Shown: positions 49,715 to 56,257 of the stretch, piece by piece
Layout: every line of letters begins with the position of its first letter
How positions within the stretch are numbered: position 1 is the first letter of the stretch
From: Streptomyces natalensis ATCC 27448
GTDB taxonomy: Bacteria > Actinomycetota > Actinomycetes > Streptomycetales > Streptomycetaceae
NCBI RefSeq assembly: GCF_000935125.1
Contig: NZ_JRKI01000033.1
Span: 1-56,257, forward strand
Reading direction: 5' to 3'
Length of the DNA stretch: 56,257 nucleotides
Position numbers and translations under genes: made by a program
Notes under the pieces: model-generated
What the model was told of the DNA's origin: nothing
Databases searched by the model: none
What the model saw: the letters and a program-made list of their open reading frames with translations, nothing else

Positions 49715-50552
49715 GCCGTCCCTCCACTTCTTCTCGCTTCGCCTTCGCCCGCCATCGGTGGAGCACAGCCTCAACGGCGCGGATACTCGACACATCCAGC
49801 ATTTGCCGGATCTCCTCCTGGGTGTAGCCGTCGATGGTCAGGGCGACCACGGCCCGTGCGCGTGGATTCTCGATGCCTCCTATGTCCTCCAGCACTCGCA
49901 GATTGCCGAGCACCTCCTCGGCGACACTCTGCACAGATGGCACGGGCTCTCCCGTCGCCTCCTGCTCTGTCCCCCGTCGCCACCGTTCCTCTTCCTTACG
50001 GTGCCGGCGGAACTCGTTGGGGAACTCGTAAGCGCACGCACCCATGAAGTACGTGGTGATGCTGGCGCCCCCCTCAGGCTTCCAGCCCTCGCCTATGAGG
50101 GCACGCTCGCGGAAGCGGGGAAGCGCCCGAGCCACGGTCATCATGGCCAGCTCCTCACGCAGGTCACTGTCGCGTGCCAGCTGTTCCAGTTCCAGGTCAT
50201 GGGGCTTGAGGTTGAAGCCGCGTGATGCGGCGAGCTTGAACACGAAGCCCGAGTGCATCCAGCCTCGCATCACGGAGATCCCGTATCGGGCGAGCTCGTC
50301 CTCGAACCGTTCGTAGCGCGGACCCGCGAACCCGTCCCCGGACAGTAAGCGCACCAACCGTTCGTCGGCCATGCGCTGGTCGATCGTGGCCTGCAGGTGT
50401 CGGCTCGAGCCGCTGGCGGGCGGCGCCTCCAGTGTGCTGAGTTCACTCGGCGACACCGGAGCAGCGAGTGATGGACAGTCTCCTGCAGGTTGTAGGTCCT
50501 GGGAGCGCACGGCCGCGGACTTCCCGCCCACGGGCTCGTCGTCGCCCCCCAT
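49707..50552 (-). CDS. sigma-70-like (ECF-type) factor, 281 aa
   Basis: Layout resembles region 2 (RALPRFRERALIGEGWKPEGGASITTYFMGACAYEFPNEFRRHRKEEERW) and region 4 (NPRARAVVALTIDGYTQEEIRQMLDVSSIRAVEAVLHRWRAKAK) of sigma factors. The N-terminal ~100 residues (KLAASRGFNLKPHDLELEQL) are extra. ATG 50552 follows GAAGGGGGAGAGGG. It forms an operon with the excisionase-like gene. It may direct transcription of plasmid genes. Confidence 0.68.
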   Translation of the reverse strand: MGGDDEPVGGKSAAVRSQDLQPAGDCPSLAAPVSPSELSTLEAPPASGSSRHLQATIDQRMADERLVRLLSGDGFAGPRYERFEDELARYGISVMRGWMHSGFVFKLAASRGFNLKPHDLELEQLARDSDLREELAMMTVARALPRFRERALIGEGWKPEGGASITTYFMGACAYEFPNEFRRHRKEEERWRRGTEQEATGEPVPSVQSVAEEVLGNLRVLEDIGGIENPRARAVVALTIDGYTQEEIRQMLDVSSIRAVEAVLHRWRAKAKREEVEGRRE

Positions 50553-50732
50553 CCCTCTCCCCCTTCGGTTCGGTTGTGATCTGTCGGCTTTCTAAGTGCC
50601 GCCCAGCCGAACACCCCACGCATTCTCCACAAGTTTTTTGGAGACGATGCACACAGGAAAGGTGCGTGGGGAACGGCGGCCGCGGCGACATAGGAGCGGG
50701 CGTCACAACCCCCAACCGCCCTGGAGATCGCG

Positions 50733-50948
50733 TTGAGTTCGATGCCCACGACCACCTCGCCGAGCCACCCCGAGCCGCCCCCCTTCCTGACGATGCACAC
50801 CGCCATCATCCTCCTGGCGGCCATACTCATTGGGCTGATCGCAGGAACCCTCACGTTCCTCAGCGGCACCCTCGTTCCGGCCGCTGTCCTGGCCGGCCTC
50901 ACCGCTGCAGGTCTCAGCATTCCCGTGCTCCGTAGCCTCATCGGCTGA
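50733..50948 (+). CDS. small membrane protein, 71 aa (paralogue of the 46691 gene)
   Basis: TTG 50733 has GGAG eight bases upstream; ATG 50742 is an alternative. Two hydrophobic helices (AIILLAAILIGLIAGTLTFLSG and AAVLAGLTAAGLSIPVL) end in RSLIG, like HQLIG of the 46691 product. The function is unknown. Confidence 0.65.
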   Translation: MSSMPTTTSPSHPEPPPFLTMHTAIILLAAILIGLIAGTLTFLSGTLVPAAVLAGLTAAGLSIPVLRSLIG

Positions 50949-51143
50949 TCGGCCGGACACCTTCGCATGCCGACCGCAGCGAGTCGGCCCTGTTCTCGTA
51001 TAGCTACGGCCAGGTGGTGTGTAGCACTGCGTGATGCTTAGGTCTGTGGTCGGAGTGAGGGCCGGCGGTACAGCGGATGCCCGTAGCCGCGGTCCGCTTC
51101 GAGGTCGGTGGACTTCCGTCGCCTGATGACTCGTCAGGGTGGC

Positions 51144-51172
51144 GCCGCAGTAAATGCCCAATCTACTGCGGC
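51144..51172. promoter_or_regulatory. operator-like inverted repeat upstream of trbL-like operon
   Basis: GCCGCAGTA-N11-TACTGCGGC is a perfect 9-bp inverted repeat about 170 bp before the start. TCCTGATCAGGA (51245-51256) is a further 12-bp palindrome. No gene is seen in 50949-51344. Confidence 0.45.
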
Positions 51173-51344
51173 AATACCGGAAGGGCTGCAACACCCGACG
51201 ACCCCGAGGTCGGCGTCGGCCACGCTGCGATGCGTCCTGAAATCTCCTGATCAGGACTGGACTTGGGCGGAGGAGCGGGCAGCGGAACATATGGCCGTCA
51301 TGCTGGAGACTACGGTCAGCAGATTGCTCGTCACAGGAGGCCCG

Positions 51345-52751
51345 GTGCTGCTCACACGACCACGAGGTATAGGCGGTCGGCTGGCCGCATCACTGGCGGC
51401 TGCCGTTGTACTGATGCTCGGCACAACCGCAGCCGCATCCCCGGTAGAGGCTGCTGATAGCCCCGAGCGCACAGTGGCCGCCCCGATGGCGCCGCCGTGC
51501 CCCGGAGGCCCAGCGGGGGATTACTGCAGGTCCGGGGATCAGAAGGACAAGCCTGCGACGGGCGAAGGCAAGGACAAAGACAAGAAGGACGACCCCTGCC
51601 AGCTGCTCTCCGGCACGCCGGCCGCAGAGTACTGCAAGTCGGACAAGGGGGACGGGGCGGCGCCCAAGAAGCCGGGAGGGTTGATGGACAACAACCCCCT
51701 CGATCCACTGCAGAGCGTGGCAGACGGGTGCACGAAGGCGGCCTCCTGGATCGTCACCAAGCTGTCCTACGCTGTTTCGGCCACATCAACCGTCGACTTC
51801 ACCAACGCCGCCTTTCTGCGCCAGTACGCGATCGTCTTCGCGGCGAGCACCGTCTTGACGCTGATTCTCTGGCTGGTCGGCATCATGAAAAGGGCTATCC
51901 GCGGAGCCAAGCTCACCACCGCGGTTGGGGAAGCCGTCGGCCTTCTCTGGCTGGTCGTGCTGGCATCGGCCTTCACCCCCCTGATGCTCTACACAGTCGT
52001 CGGAGCCGTGGACGCGGTGACGTCCGTCATCGCCGACAAGGGTGCATCCGACAACTTCTTCGGCGGTTTCGCCAAGGCCCTGCAGTCGGACTCGGGCATT
52101 GGTGGCGGACCGATCATGCAGATCGTGGTCGCCATCGTGTCCATCGCCGCCGCCGGCATCCTGTGGCTGGAGATGGCCATCCGCGCCGCCGTGCTGTACG
52201 TCGGCGCGGTCCTGGGCACCGCGGTCTACAGCGGTTTCGTGGACAAGGACCTGTGGCCGAGGATCAAGAGGTGGGCCGGGCTCATGGGGGCCGTCATCAT
52301 GGTCAAGCCAGTCGTGGCCATCGTATTGCTGTTGGCCAGCGCCCTGAGCGGCACGAAGCAGGACGAGAACGCATCCCTCTCTGCCGTCATCTCGGGCCTG
52401 GCGATCATCATTCTCGCGATTCTCGCCAGCGCTGTGATCTACCGGTTCATCCCGGGACTGGGGGACGATATCCAGGCTTCACGCCGCGCCATCATCACGC
52501 AGGCATCACCGCGCAACCGCGTGCCACAGCACACCTCTCCCGCCCGGACGGTACAGCAGGGCATCAGCACACACAGCGAGCGTGGCATCGGGCAGCAAAC
52601 TTCGTCCTCCCGGCCCTCAGCCGCCACAACCGGCCAGGCATCGGGAGGCATCGCCGCGCACTCCAGCCGGGCCAGCCGGTCGTCGGGGACCCAGGGAAGG
52701 CAGCAGCCCGAGTCCCGCCAGCAGCCAGGAAATGACCGGCCGGAGCGGTGA
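51345..52751 (+). CDS. TrbL/VirB6-like conjugal transfer membrane protein, 468 aa
   Basis: GTG 51345 follows AGGAGG at short spacing and starts a signal peptide (GGRLAASLAAAVVLMLGTTAAASPVEA). An extracytoplasmic stretch has two related Cys motifs (PPCPGGPAGDYCRS and DPCQLLSGTPAAEYCKS). Six or so membrane helices follow (~170-370, e.g. YAIVFAASTVLTLILWLVGIM, LLWLVVLASAFTPLMLYTVVGAV). The Ser/Gln-rich tail is probably cytosolic. This layout is typical of actinobacterial TrbL/VirB6 channel proteins. The frame is open upstream to 51108, but that part is not protein-like. Confidence 0.78.
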   Translation: MLLTRPRGIGGRLAASLAAAVVLMLGTTAAASPVEAADSPERTVAAPMAPPCPGGPAGDYCRSGDQKDKPATGEGKDKDKKDDPCQLLSGTPAAEYCKSDKGDGAAPKKPGGLMDNNPLDPLQSVADGCTKAASWIVTKLSYAVSATSTVDFTNAAFLRQYAIVFAASTVLTLILWLVGIMKRAIRGAKLTTAVGEAVGLLWLVVLASAFTPLMLYTVVGAVDAVTSVIADKGASDNFFGGFAKALQSDSGIGGGPIMQIVVAIVSIAAAGILWLEMAIRAAVLYVGAVLGTAVYSGFVDKDLWPRIKRWAGLMGAVIMVKPVVAIVLLLASALSGTKQDENASLSAVISGLAIIILAILASAVIYRFIPGLGDDIQASRRAIITQASPRNRVPQHTSPARTVQQGISTHSERGIGQQTSSSRPSAATTGQASGGIAAHSSRASRSSGTQGRQQPESRQQPGNDRPER

Positions 52752-52800
52752 GCTGCACCGTTACTGCCGCTGACCAGGGCGCACGAAGGGGGGTAATGTC

Positions 52801-52899
52801 ATGCAGTTCTCGATCAAGGGATGCCTTCTGTTCCTTCTGGCGATCGTGGCTCTGGGCGTGCTGATTGGGACGCTCGCCGGCCCACCACCGCCGCGCTGA
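52801..52899 (+). CDS. small membrane peptide, 32 aa
   Basis: ATG 52801 is preceded by GAAGGGGGGTAATGTC. The product (MQFSIKGCLLFLLAIVALGV...) is a single membrane helix with a Pro-rich end. It lies between the TrbL-like gene and a terminator. Confidence 0.5.
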   Translation: MQFSIKGCLLFLLAIVALGVLIGTLAGPPPPR

Positions 52900-52915
52900 C
52901 CTGAGATGACGCGCA

Positions 52916-52948
52916 GTAAGGCCCGGTCCTGTTCGCACCGGGCCTTAC
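52916..52948. terminator. hairpin terminator
   Basis: A perfect 12-bp stem (GTAAGGCCCGGT and complement) with a 9-base loop follows the 32-aa gene. Confidence 0.75.
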
Positions 52949-53018
52949 CGCTGCTGACGGACAAACGGACAATCACCTAGCAGTTGAAGATCAATCAGGC
53001 TGAGGGGGACCGCACCGG

Positions 53019-53636
53019 ATGAGCGCCGACGACCAGTACGAGGTGAAGAGCCCGCCGCCTGCGAGGGCCCGATGGCGGCCTACCCGGAGTCTCGTAGCCA
53101 GCGTGGGAGTGTGCGCCGCCCTGATCGCGGCGATAGCCCTGGTGAACCGGGACGACACTGAAGGCGGTACCCAGGCCGGCCAGACGACGGCCCGCTACTC
53201 CCACAACGAAGCCGGGGCGCAGAGCGCCGCCAAACACGCCGCACAGCTCATCGGCTCGGAAAGGATGTTCAGCGATAAGGAGCGCCAGCAGGTGCTCGAA
53301 TCCGTCATGGACCCGACCGTGGTGGATCGGCTTCAGCGCGACGACGACCGCGCGTATAGGGCCCTGGGAGACCGCCTCGGGCTCGGGCGCGACGGCACAC
53401 CGCCTAGCGGACAGACATTCGTGTCGACGACAACGCCGCTCAAAATCACCACCAAGTCGTACACCGACACCAGAGCGTCGGTAGCAGTGTGGTGCTCCGG
53501 GGTCTTGGGACTCACTGGCAAGGGAGCCACAGTCTCCCCGCGGACCAGCTGGTTCACGATGCGACTGGATCTGACTTGGGGGCTCGACGGCTGGCGCGTC
53601 CACAAAATCGACCAGACGCAGGGCCCTAATCCGTGA
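53019..53636 (+). CDS. VirB8/TrbF-like transfer protein, 205 aa
   Basis: A short cytosolic N-terminus, one membrane helix (~24-42, LVASVGVCAALIAAIALV) and an extracytoplasmic domain of ~160 residues with the alternating pattern of NTF2-like VirB8/TcpC domains (TPLKITTKSYTDTRASVAVWCSG ... SWFTMRLDLTWGLDGWRVHKID). It follows the TrbL-like gene, as in other actinobacterial transfer clusters. The usual next gene, a VirB4-type ATPase, is absent here. Confidence 0.72.
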   Translation: MSADDQYEVKSPPPARARWRPTRSLVASVGVCAALIAAIALVNRDDTEGGTQAGQTTARYSHNEAGAQSAAKHAAQLIGSERMFSDKERQQVLESVMDPTVVDRLQRDDDRAYRALGDRLGLGRDGTPPSGQTFVSTTTPLKITTKSYTDTRASVAVWCSGVLGLTGKGATVSPRTSWFTMRLDLTWGLDGWRVHKIDQTQGPNP

Positions 53637-53718
53637 GCGACCCGAGCTGGCCCCGTTCTCGGCGAACGGACGGGTAGCGCTGCCTGACGACCCGGATCGT
53701 GCCGGAGATCCACGCCGC

Positions 53719-53958
53719 TCACCGCGCAGCCTCGATCTCGTCGGCGGTCGCCGGGCGGAGGGCTCCCGGTTCGGCTTGCCACGCCGACGCATTCCCCCGC
53801 AGCGGAACCACCAGGGCACATGCGGCCCCCAGGTATTCGTGCGGGTATTCGTCTGGGCCGGCAACGCGGCCGACCTCATCGGCGACGGTGTCATAGATGA
53901 TCGTGTCCGGCGGATAGGCGCTGTCTGTCCGCTGTTCCTGGGAGGTTTTGGCAATCAC
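53719..53958 (-). CDS. hypothetical small protein, 79 aa
   Basis: GTG 53958 has GGAGG upstream and overlaps the previous stop. An acidic protein of the type often encoded beside XRE/TPR regulators in Streptomyces (DTIIYDTVADEVGRVAGPDEYPHEYLGAACALVVPLRGN). Last gene of a four-gene operon. Confidence 0.65.
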   Translation of the reverse strand: MIAKTSQEQRTDSAYPPDTIIYDTVADEVGRVAGPDEYPHEYLGAACALVVPLRGNASAWQAEPGALRPATADEIEAAR

Positions 53959-54140
53959 GGGATCCTCCAAGAGCCGCGCCGGGCCTCCACCCTGATCTTG
54001 GTGGGGTCGTCGGGTGTCCACTGCTGGGTGCCGAACGGCGACCGCAGGATGAGCTTCCCGCGCGAGATGTCCGTTACGACGCCCTTCTCGTTGCGGGCGA
54101 GGTCGTGAACCAGATCGCCGACGTCAGGGCGCTCACTCAT
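53955..54140 (-). CDS. hypothetical small protein, 61 aa
   Basis: A compact beta-rich protein (PDVGDLVHDLARNEKGVVTDISRGKLILRSPFG), possibly SH3-like. It is coupled on both sides by overlapping stop/start codons. The function is unknown. Confidence 0.65.
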   Translation of the reverse strand: MSERPDVGDLVHDLARNEKGVVTDISRGKLILRSPFGTQQWTPDDPTKIRVEARRGSWRIP

Positions 54141-54379
54141 CGGGTGCCCTCCGGCTTCTTCAGGTGTGCGAGGGCGGCCCGCCAGGACGCGCCCAGGCCG
54201 CCGACCGGCCGCAGGATGGCATGCGTCGGGTGCCCCACGGCATCGATGCTGATCGACCCGCGGTCATCCCTGAAGAGCTGGATGACGCCGGCCCAGCCGG
54301 TGTTGGTGTCCAGGGCGAGGGCGCCGGGGCCGAGCCAGCGGGGGACTTGGGTGGGGATGGTTCTTTGGCATGTGGTCAT
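54137..54379 (-). CDS. hypothetical small protein, 80 aa
   Basis: ATG 54379 overlaps the stop of the first operon gene (ATGA). Soluble and basic, no known domain (ALALDTNTGWAGVIQLFRDDRGSISIDAVG). Same operon as the two following genes. Confidence 0.65.
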   Translation of the reverse strand: MTTCQRTIPTQVPRWLGPGALALDTNTGWAGVIQLFRDDRGSISIDAVGHPTHAILRPVGGLGASWRAALAHLKKPEGTR

Positions 54380-54654
54380 GGCGCCGCCTCAGCCGTAGCG
54401 GTCAGGTGGAAGGTGGCGTGCCCGCCCGCGACGGGGGACGCGTGCGGGCACGCCGAGACCGGCTGACGCGTCGTCGCACTGTGATCACCGGGCGACGATG
54501 CGTCAGCGGCGGGATCGGGACGCGTGTCCGCGTTGCGCCGTCCCTCGCTGGTGCCGGTGTCGCGGGCCAGCGTTCCAAGCCTGCGGGTCGCGGTCACGGG
54601 CAGCGGTGCCCTACTTTTTTGGGCACCGCTGCCCATGCCTGCCTCCTCCTTCAA
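54376..54654 (-). CDS. hypothetical protein at head of operon, up to 92 aa (start uncertain)
   Basis: The ORF overlaps the long hairpin at 54598-54634, so the true start may be downstream, at the GTG near 54597. The C-terminal part (ACPHASPVAGGHATFHL) contains Cys/His residues and looks like a genuine conserved end. The function is unknown. Confidence 0.5.
   Translation of the reverse strand: MKEEAGMGSGAQKSRAPLPVTATRRLGTLARDTGTSEGRRNADTRPDPAADASSPGDHSATTRQPVSACPHASPVAGGHATFHLTATAEAAP
54598..54634. promoter_or_regulatory. long stem-loop with T6 loop in divergent promoter region
   Basis: GGGCAGCGGTGCCC and its exact complement form a 14-bp stem; the 9-base loop contains TTTTTT. It lies between the divergent small-protein operon and the XRE/TPR regulator. 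It may be an operator, an attenuator or a cruciform site. Confidence 0.55.
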
Positions 54655-54694
54655 TGCCTACCGTGAGGAGCGAGGAACCGATCGGGAGGCGCTG

Positions 54695-56125
54695 GTGGCC
54701 CCATATCCGTATCCGTCGAAGGCCGACCGCGACGCACTCCGAGGCGAGTTATCAGCAGTTGGCGCCACGCCGCGGGACGTCGCCTGGGAGATGCGCACCC
54801 GATTCGGCATCCGCCCCCGGGAGGCATGGCGGCACGCCCTGGGCTTGACGCTTCAGCAGGCCGCAGACGCCGTCAATGCCTTGGGAGCGCAGCGTCCCGG
54901 AGAGGCCGTCTCCGCCGATGCGTCGCTGATGGGCAAGTGGGAGCGCTGGCCGAGCGGCTCCTCACGCCGACCGACACCGCCGACGCTGCTGCTCATCGCG
55001 GCCGTCTACGGCTGCGAGGTCGAGGAACTCCTCGACCTGCAGGACCGTAAGGCGATGCCCCCGCACGAGGCGAGGCTGCTCCAGCGCCCGGCCGGCCCCA
55101 CACCGGCGCTCTCGGTCCCGGTCGTCGAGGACCTCGTGCGGGAAGTCGCCGAGGAGTCCGCGGTCTGGGCCCAGCAACTGGAGACGTCCAACGTCGGCGA
55201 CCTCACCCTGGAACAGCTCCAGGCCAGTACCCGCGCCCTGGCCAGGGACTACCTCTCCCCCGCCGCCCCCGTGACCACCCTCAGCCGCGCCCGCCAGCTG
55301 CGCGACCGCGTCTTCCAGCTGCTGGAAGGCCGCCAGCACCCACGCCAGACGATCGAGCTGTACGCGGTCGCCGGATACGTGTGCACCCTGCTCGCGTGGA
55401 TAAGCTCCGATCTCGGCCAACTGCACGACGCTGACACTCACGCCCGCACTGCCTGGGTGTGCGCGACGATGGCCGACAACACCGAACTGCGAGCATGGGT
55501 GCTGTCCACCCGCTCGAAAATCGCCTACTGGGACGGCCGGCCCCAGATGGCCATCCAGTACGCACGCCACGGGCTGGCTCACAAACCCGACGGCACCGCG
55601 GCGATCCTGCTGGCCTGCCAGGAAGCCGATGCCTGGGCAGAACTCGGCGCCGACGCCGAGGCACAGGCCGCCATGGCACACGCCAACGTCGCCCGCGACT
55701 CCCTTACCGGCCGCGACGACGTCGGCGGACTGCTCTCCTGCCCAGACGTCAGGCGCGCCAACTACGCCGCCGGTGTCCACCTGCGGACCGGACAGCCGCG
55801 CACCGCACTCCACGAGGCCCAGGCCGCGCTCGCCCAACCGCCGCACGCCTACGGCACCACCGCCCAACTGCACGTCAGCACTGCCTCCGCCTACCTTGCG
55901 CTCGGCGAGCCGGATGCCGCCATCGAGGCCCTGCAACCGGTCCTGGACCTGCCATGGGAGCACCGGATGGCCCCCGTCACCAGCCGACTGCGTGACCTCG
56001 CCGCAACAACGTCCCGCGCCCCCCTCGCCGACAGCAGATCCGCCCGTGAATTGCGCGGCCGGATCACCGCGTTCTGCAGCTCGGCGCCCCCGCCTGCCCT
56101 CTCGCCAGCCGACCCCCGCCCCTGA
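54695..56125 (+). CDS. XRE-type HTH regulator with TPR-like repeats, 476 aa
   Basis: The N-terminus (YPYPSKADRDALRGELSAVG) leads into an HTH region (AWRHALGLTLQQAADAVNALG ... DASLMGKWERWPSG) and then ~300 residues of TPR-like helical pairs (TIELYAVAGYVCTLLAWISSDLGQLHDADTHARTAWVCA ... STASAYLALGEPDAAIEALQ). This is the common Streptomyces XRE/TPR regulator type, which often acts with small proteins encoded divergently. GTG 54695 was chosen because GGAGG lies five bases upstream; ATG 54635 is an alternative but touches the hairpin. Confidence 0.82.
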   Translation: MAPYPYPSKADRDALRGELSAVGATPRDVAWEMRTRFGIRPREAWRHALGLTLQQAADAVNALGAQRPGEAVSADASLMGKWERWPSGSSRRPTPPTLLLIAAVYGCEVEELLDLQDRKAMPPHEARLLQRPAGPTPALSVPVVEDLVREVAEESAVWAQQLETSNVGDLTLEQLQASTRALARDYLSPAAPVTTLSRARQLRDRVFQLLEGRQHPRQTIELYAVAGYVCTLLAWISSDLGQLHDADTHARTAWVCATMADNTELRAWVLSTRSKIAYWDGRPQMAIQYARHGLAHKPDGTAAILLACQEADAWAELGADAEAQAAMAHANVARDSLTGRDDVGGLLSCPDVRRANYAAGVHLRTGQPRTALHEAQAALAQPPHAYGTTAQLHVSTASAYLALGEPDAAIEALQPVLDLPWEHRMAPVTSRLRDLAATTSRAPLADSRSARELRGRITAFCSSAPPPALSPADPRP

Positions 56126-56137
56126 TTGGCTACCAGC

Positions 56138-56257
56138 ATGACGACGACAGACTTCCGCATGGCCAATCACTGGTGGTGGCGACCCGGTTGGAACGTCGGC
56201 TGCCGCTTCTACACCTGGCACATCACCTTCGCCGATCAGCCGGATGTCCACCGCTGC
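56138..56257 (+). CDS. 2H phosphoesterase, 5' part of gene spanning the circular join
   Basis: The ATG at 56138 opens a frame (MTTTDFRMANHWWWRPGWNV...) that runs to the window end without a stop. After removing the 29-base terminal duplication, base 56228 is the first base of a codon completed by bases 1-2, and the frame continues to the stop at 525-527. The start lies 13 bp after the stop of the XRE/TPR regulator gene, in the same direction, so the two may be co-transcribed. No strong Shine-Dalgarno sequence is visible, so the exact start is less sure than the gene itself. Confidence 0.8.
   Translation, partial: MTTTDFRMANHWWWRPGWNVGCRFYTWHITFADQPDVHRC
56229..56257. repeat. 29-bp terminal overlap identical to bases 1-29
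   Basis: Bases 56229-56257 are identical to bases 1-29. Because a single open reading frame is restored when the two ends are merged, this is best read as the overlap left when a circular molecule was written as a linear sequence. Confidence 0.9.

Noticed and set aside
1..56257. Linear Streptomyces plasmid with telomeres
   Set aside because: The ends are a 29-bp direct repeat rather than terminal inverted repeats, a gene spans the join, and no terminal-protein genes are seen.

Overview
The window is a complete circular replicon of about 56.2 kb, apparently a plasmid. The last 29 bases repeat the first 29 exactly, and one gene (a 2H phosphoesterase) runs across that join in frame, so the unique length would be 56,228 bp. 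The high G+C content, GTG/TTG starts, GTGA/ATGA-coupled genes and gene families point to a Streptomyces or closely related actinomycete. I see no telomere genes, rRNA, tRNA or CRISPR array.

Layout: 1-6 kb holds a regulator and the probable replication initiator, a primase-polymerase-like protein with a zinc finger, behind a structured leader. 6.2-11.1 kb holds a methyltransferase and a Tn554-type recombinase trio, next to a truncated gene. 11.8-15.8 kb holds small regulators, Ku, a NERD nuclease-like protein and a membrane Mrr-like protein. 16.3-18.5 kb is a GTGA-coupled operon ending in an HNH nuclease and running into a dense array of the 8-mer TTCCCCAC in both orientations. 19.4-26.9 kb holds a giant MobF relaxase, then a ParA/ParB-like pair with perfect palindromes that are candidate centromere sites. 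26.9-32.5 kb (minus strand) is a conjugation operon: ribbon-helix-helix regulator, membrane coiled-coil protein, VirD4-type coupling protein and DUF4913 protein. 32.8-36.2 kb (plus strand) is a divergent operon of small proteins closed by a clear intrinsic terminator.

36.3-46.6 kb is accessory: a caspase-like protein, two integrase-like modules, and regulators with matching operators. 46.7-50.6 kb holds a PadR operon with an 18-bp perfect inverted repeat, an Mrr-type nuclease, an excisionase-like protein and a sigma-factor-like protein. 51.3-53.6 kb holds TrbL/VirB6-like and VirB8-like transfer proteins. 53.7-56.1 kb holds a small-protein operon divergent from an XRE/TPR regulator.

Functionally it looks like a low-copy plasmid with its own initiator and partition system, a relaxase/coupling-protein transfer apparatus lacking any recognisable VirB4 ATPase, and several recombination modules. 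The most unusual signals are a short acidic-hydrophobic C-terminal tail shared by the relaxase and three small tra-region proteins, the TTCCCCAC array, and the parS-like palindromes paired with a ParA whose P-loop has lost its glycines.
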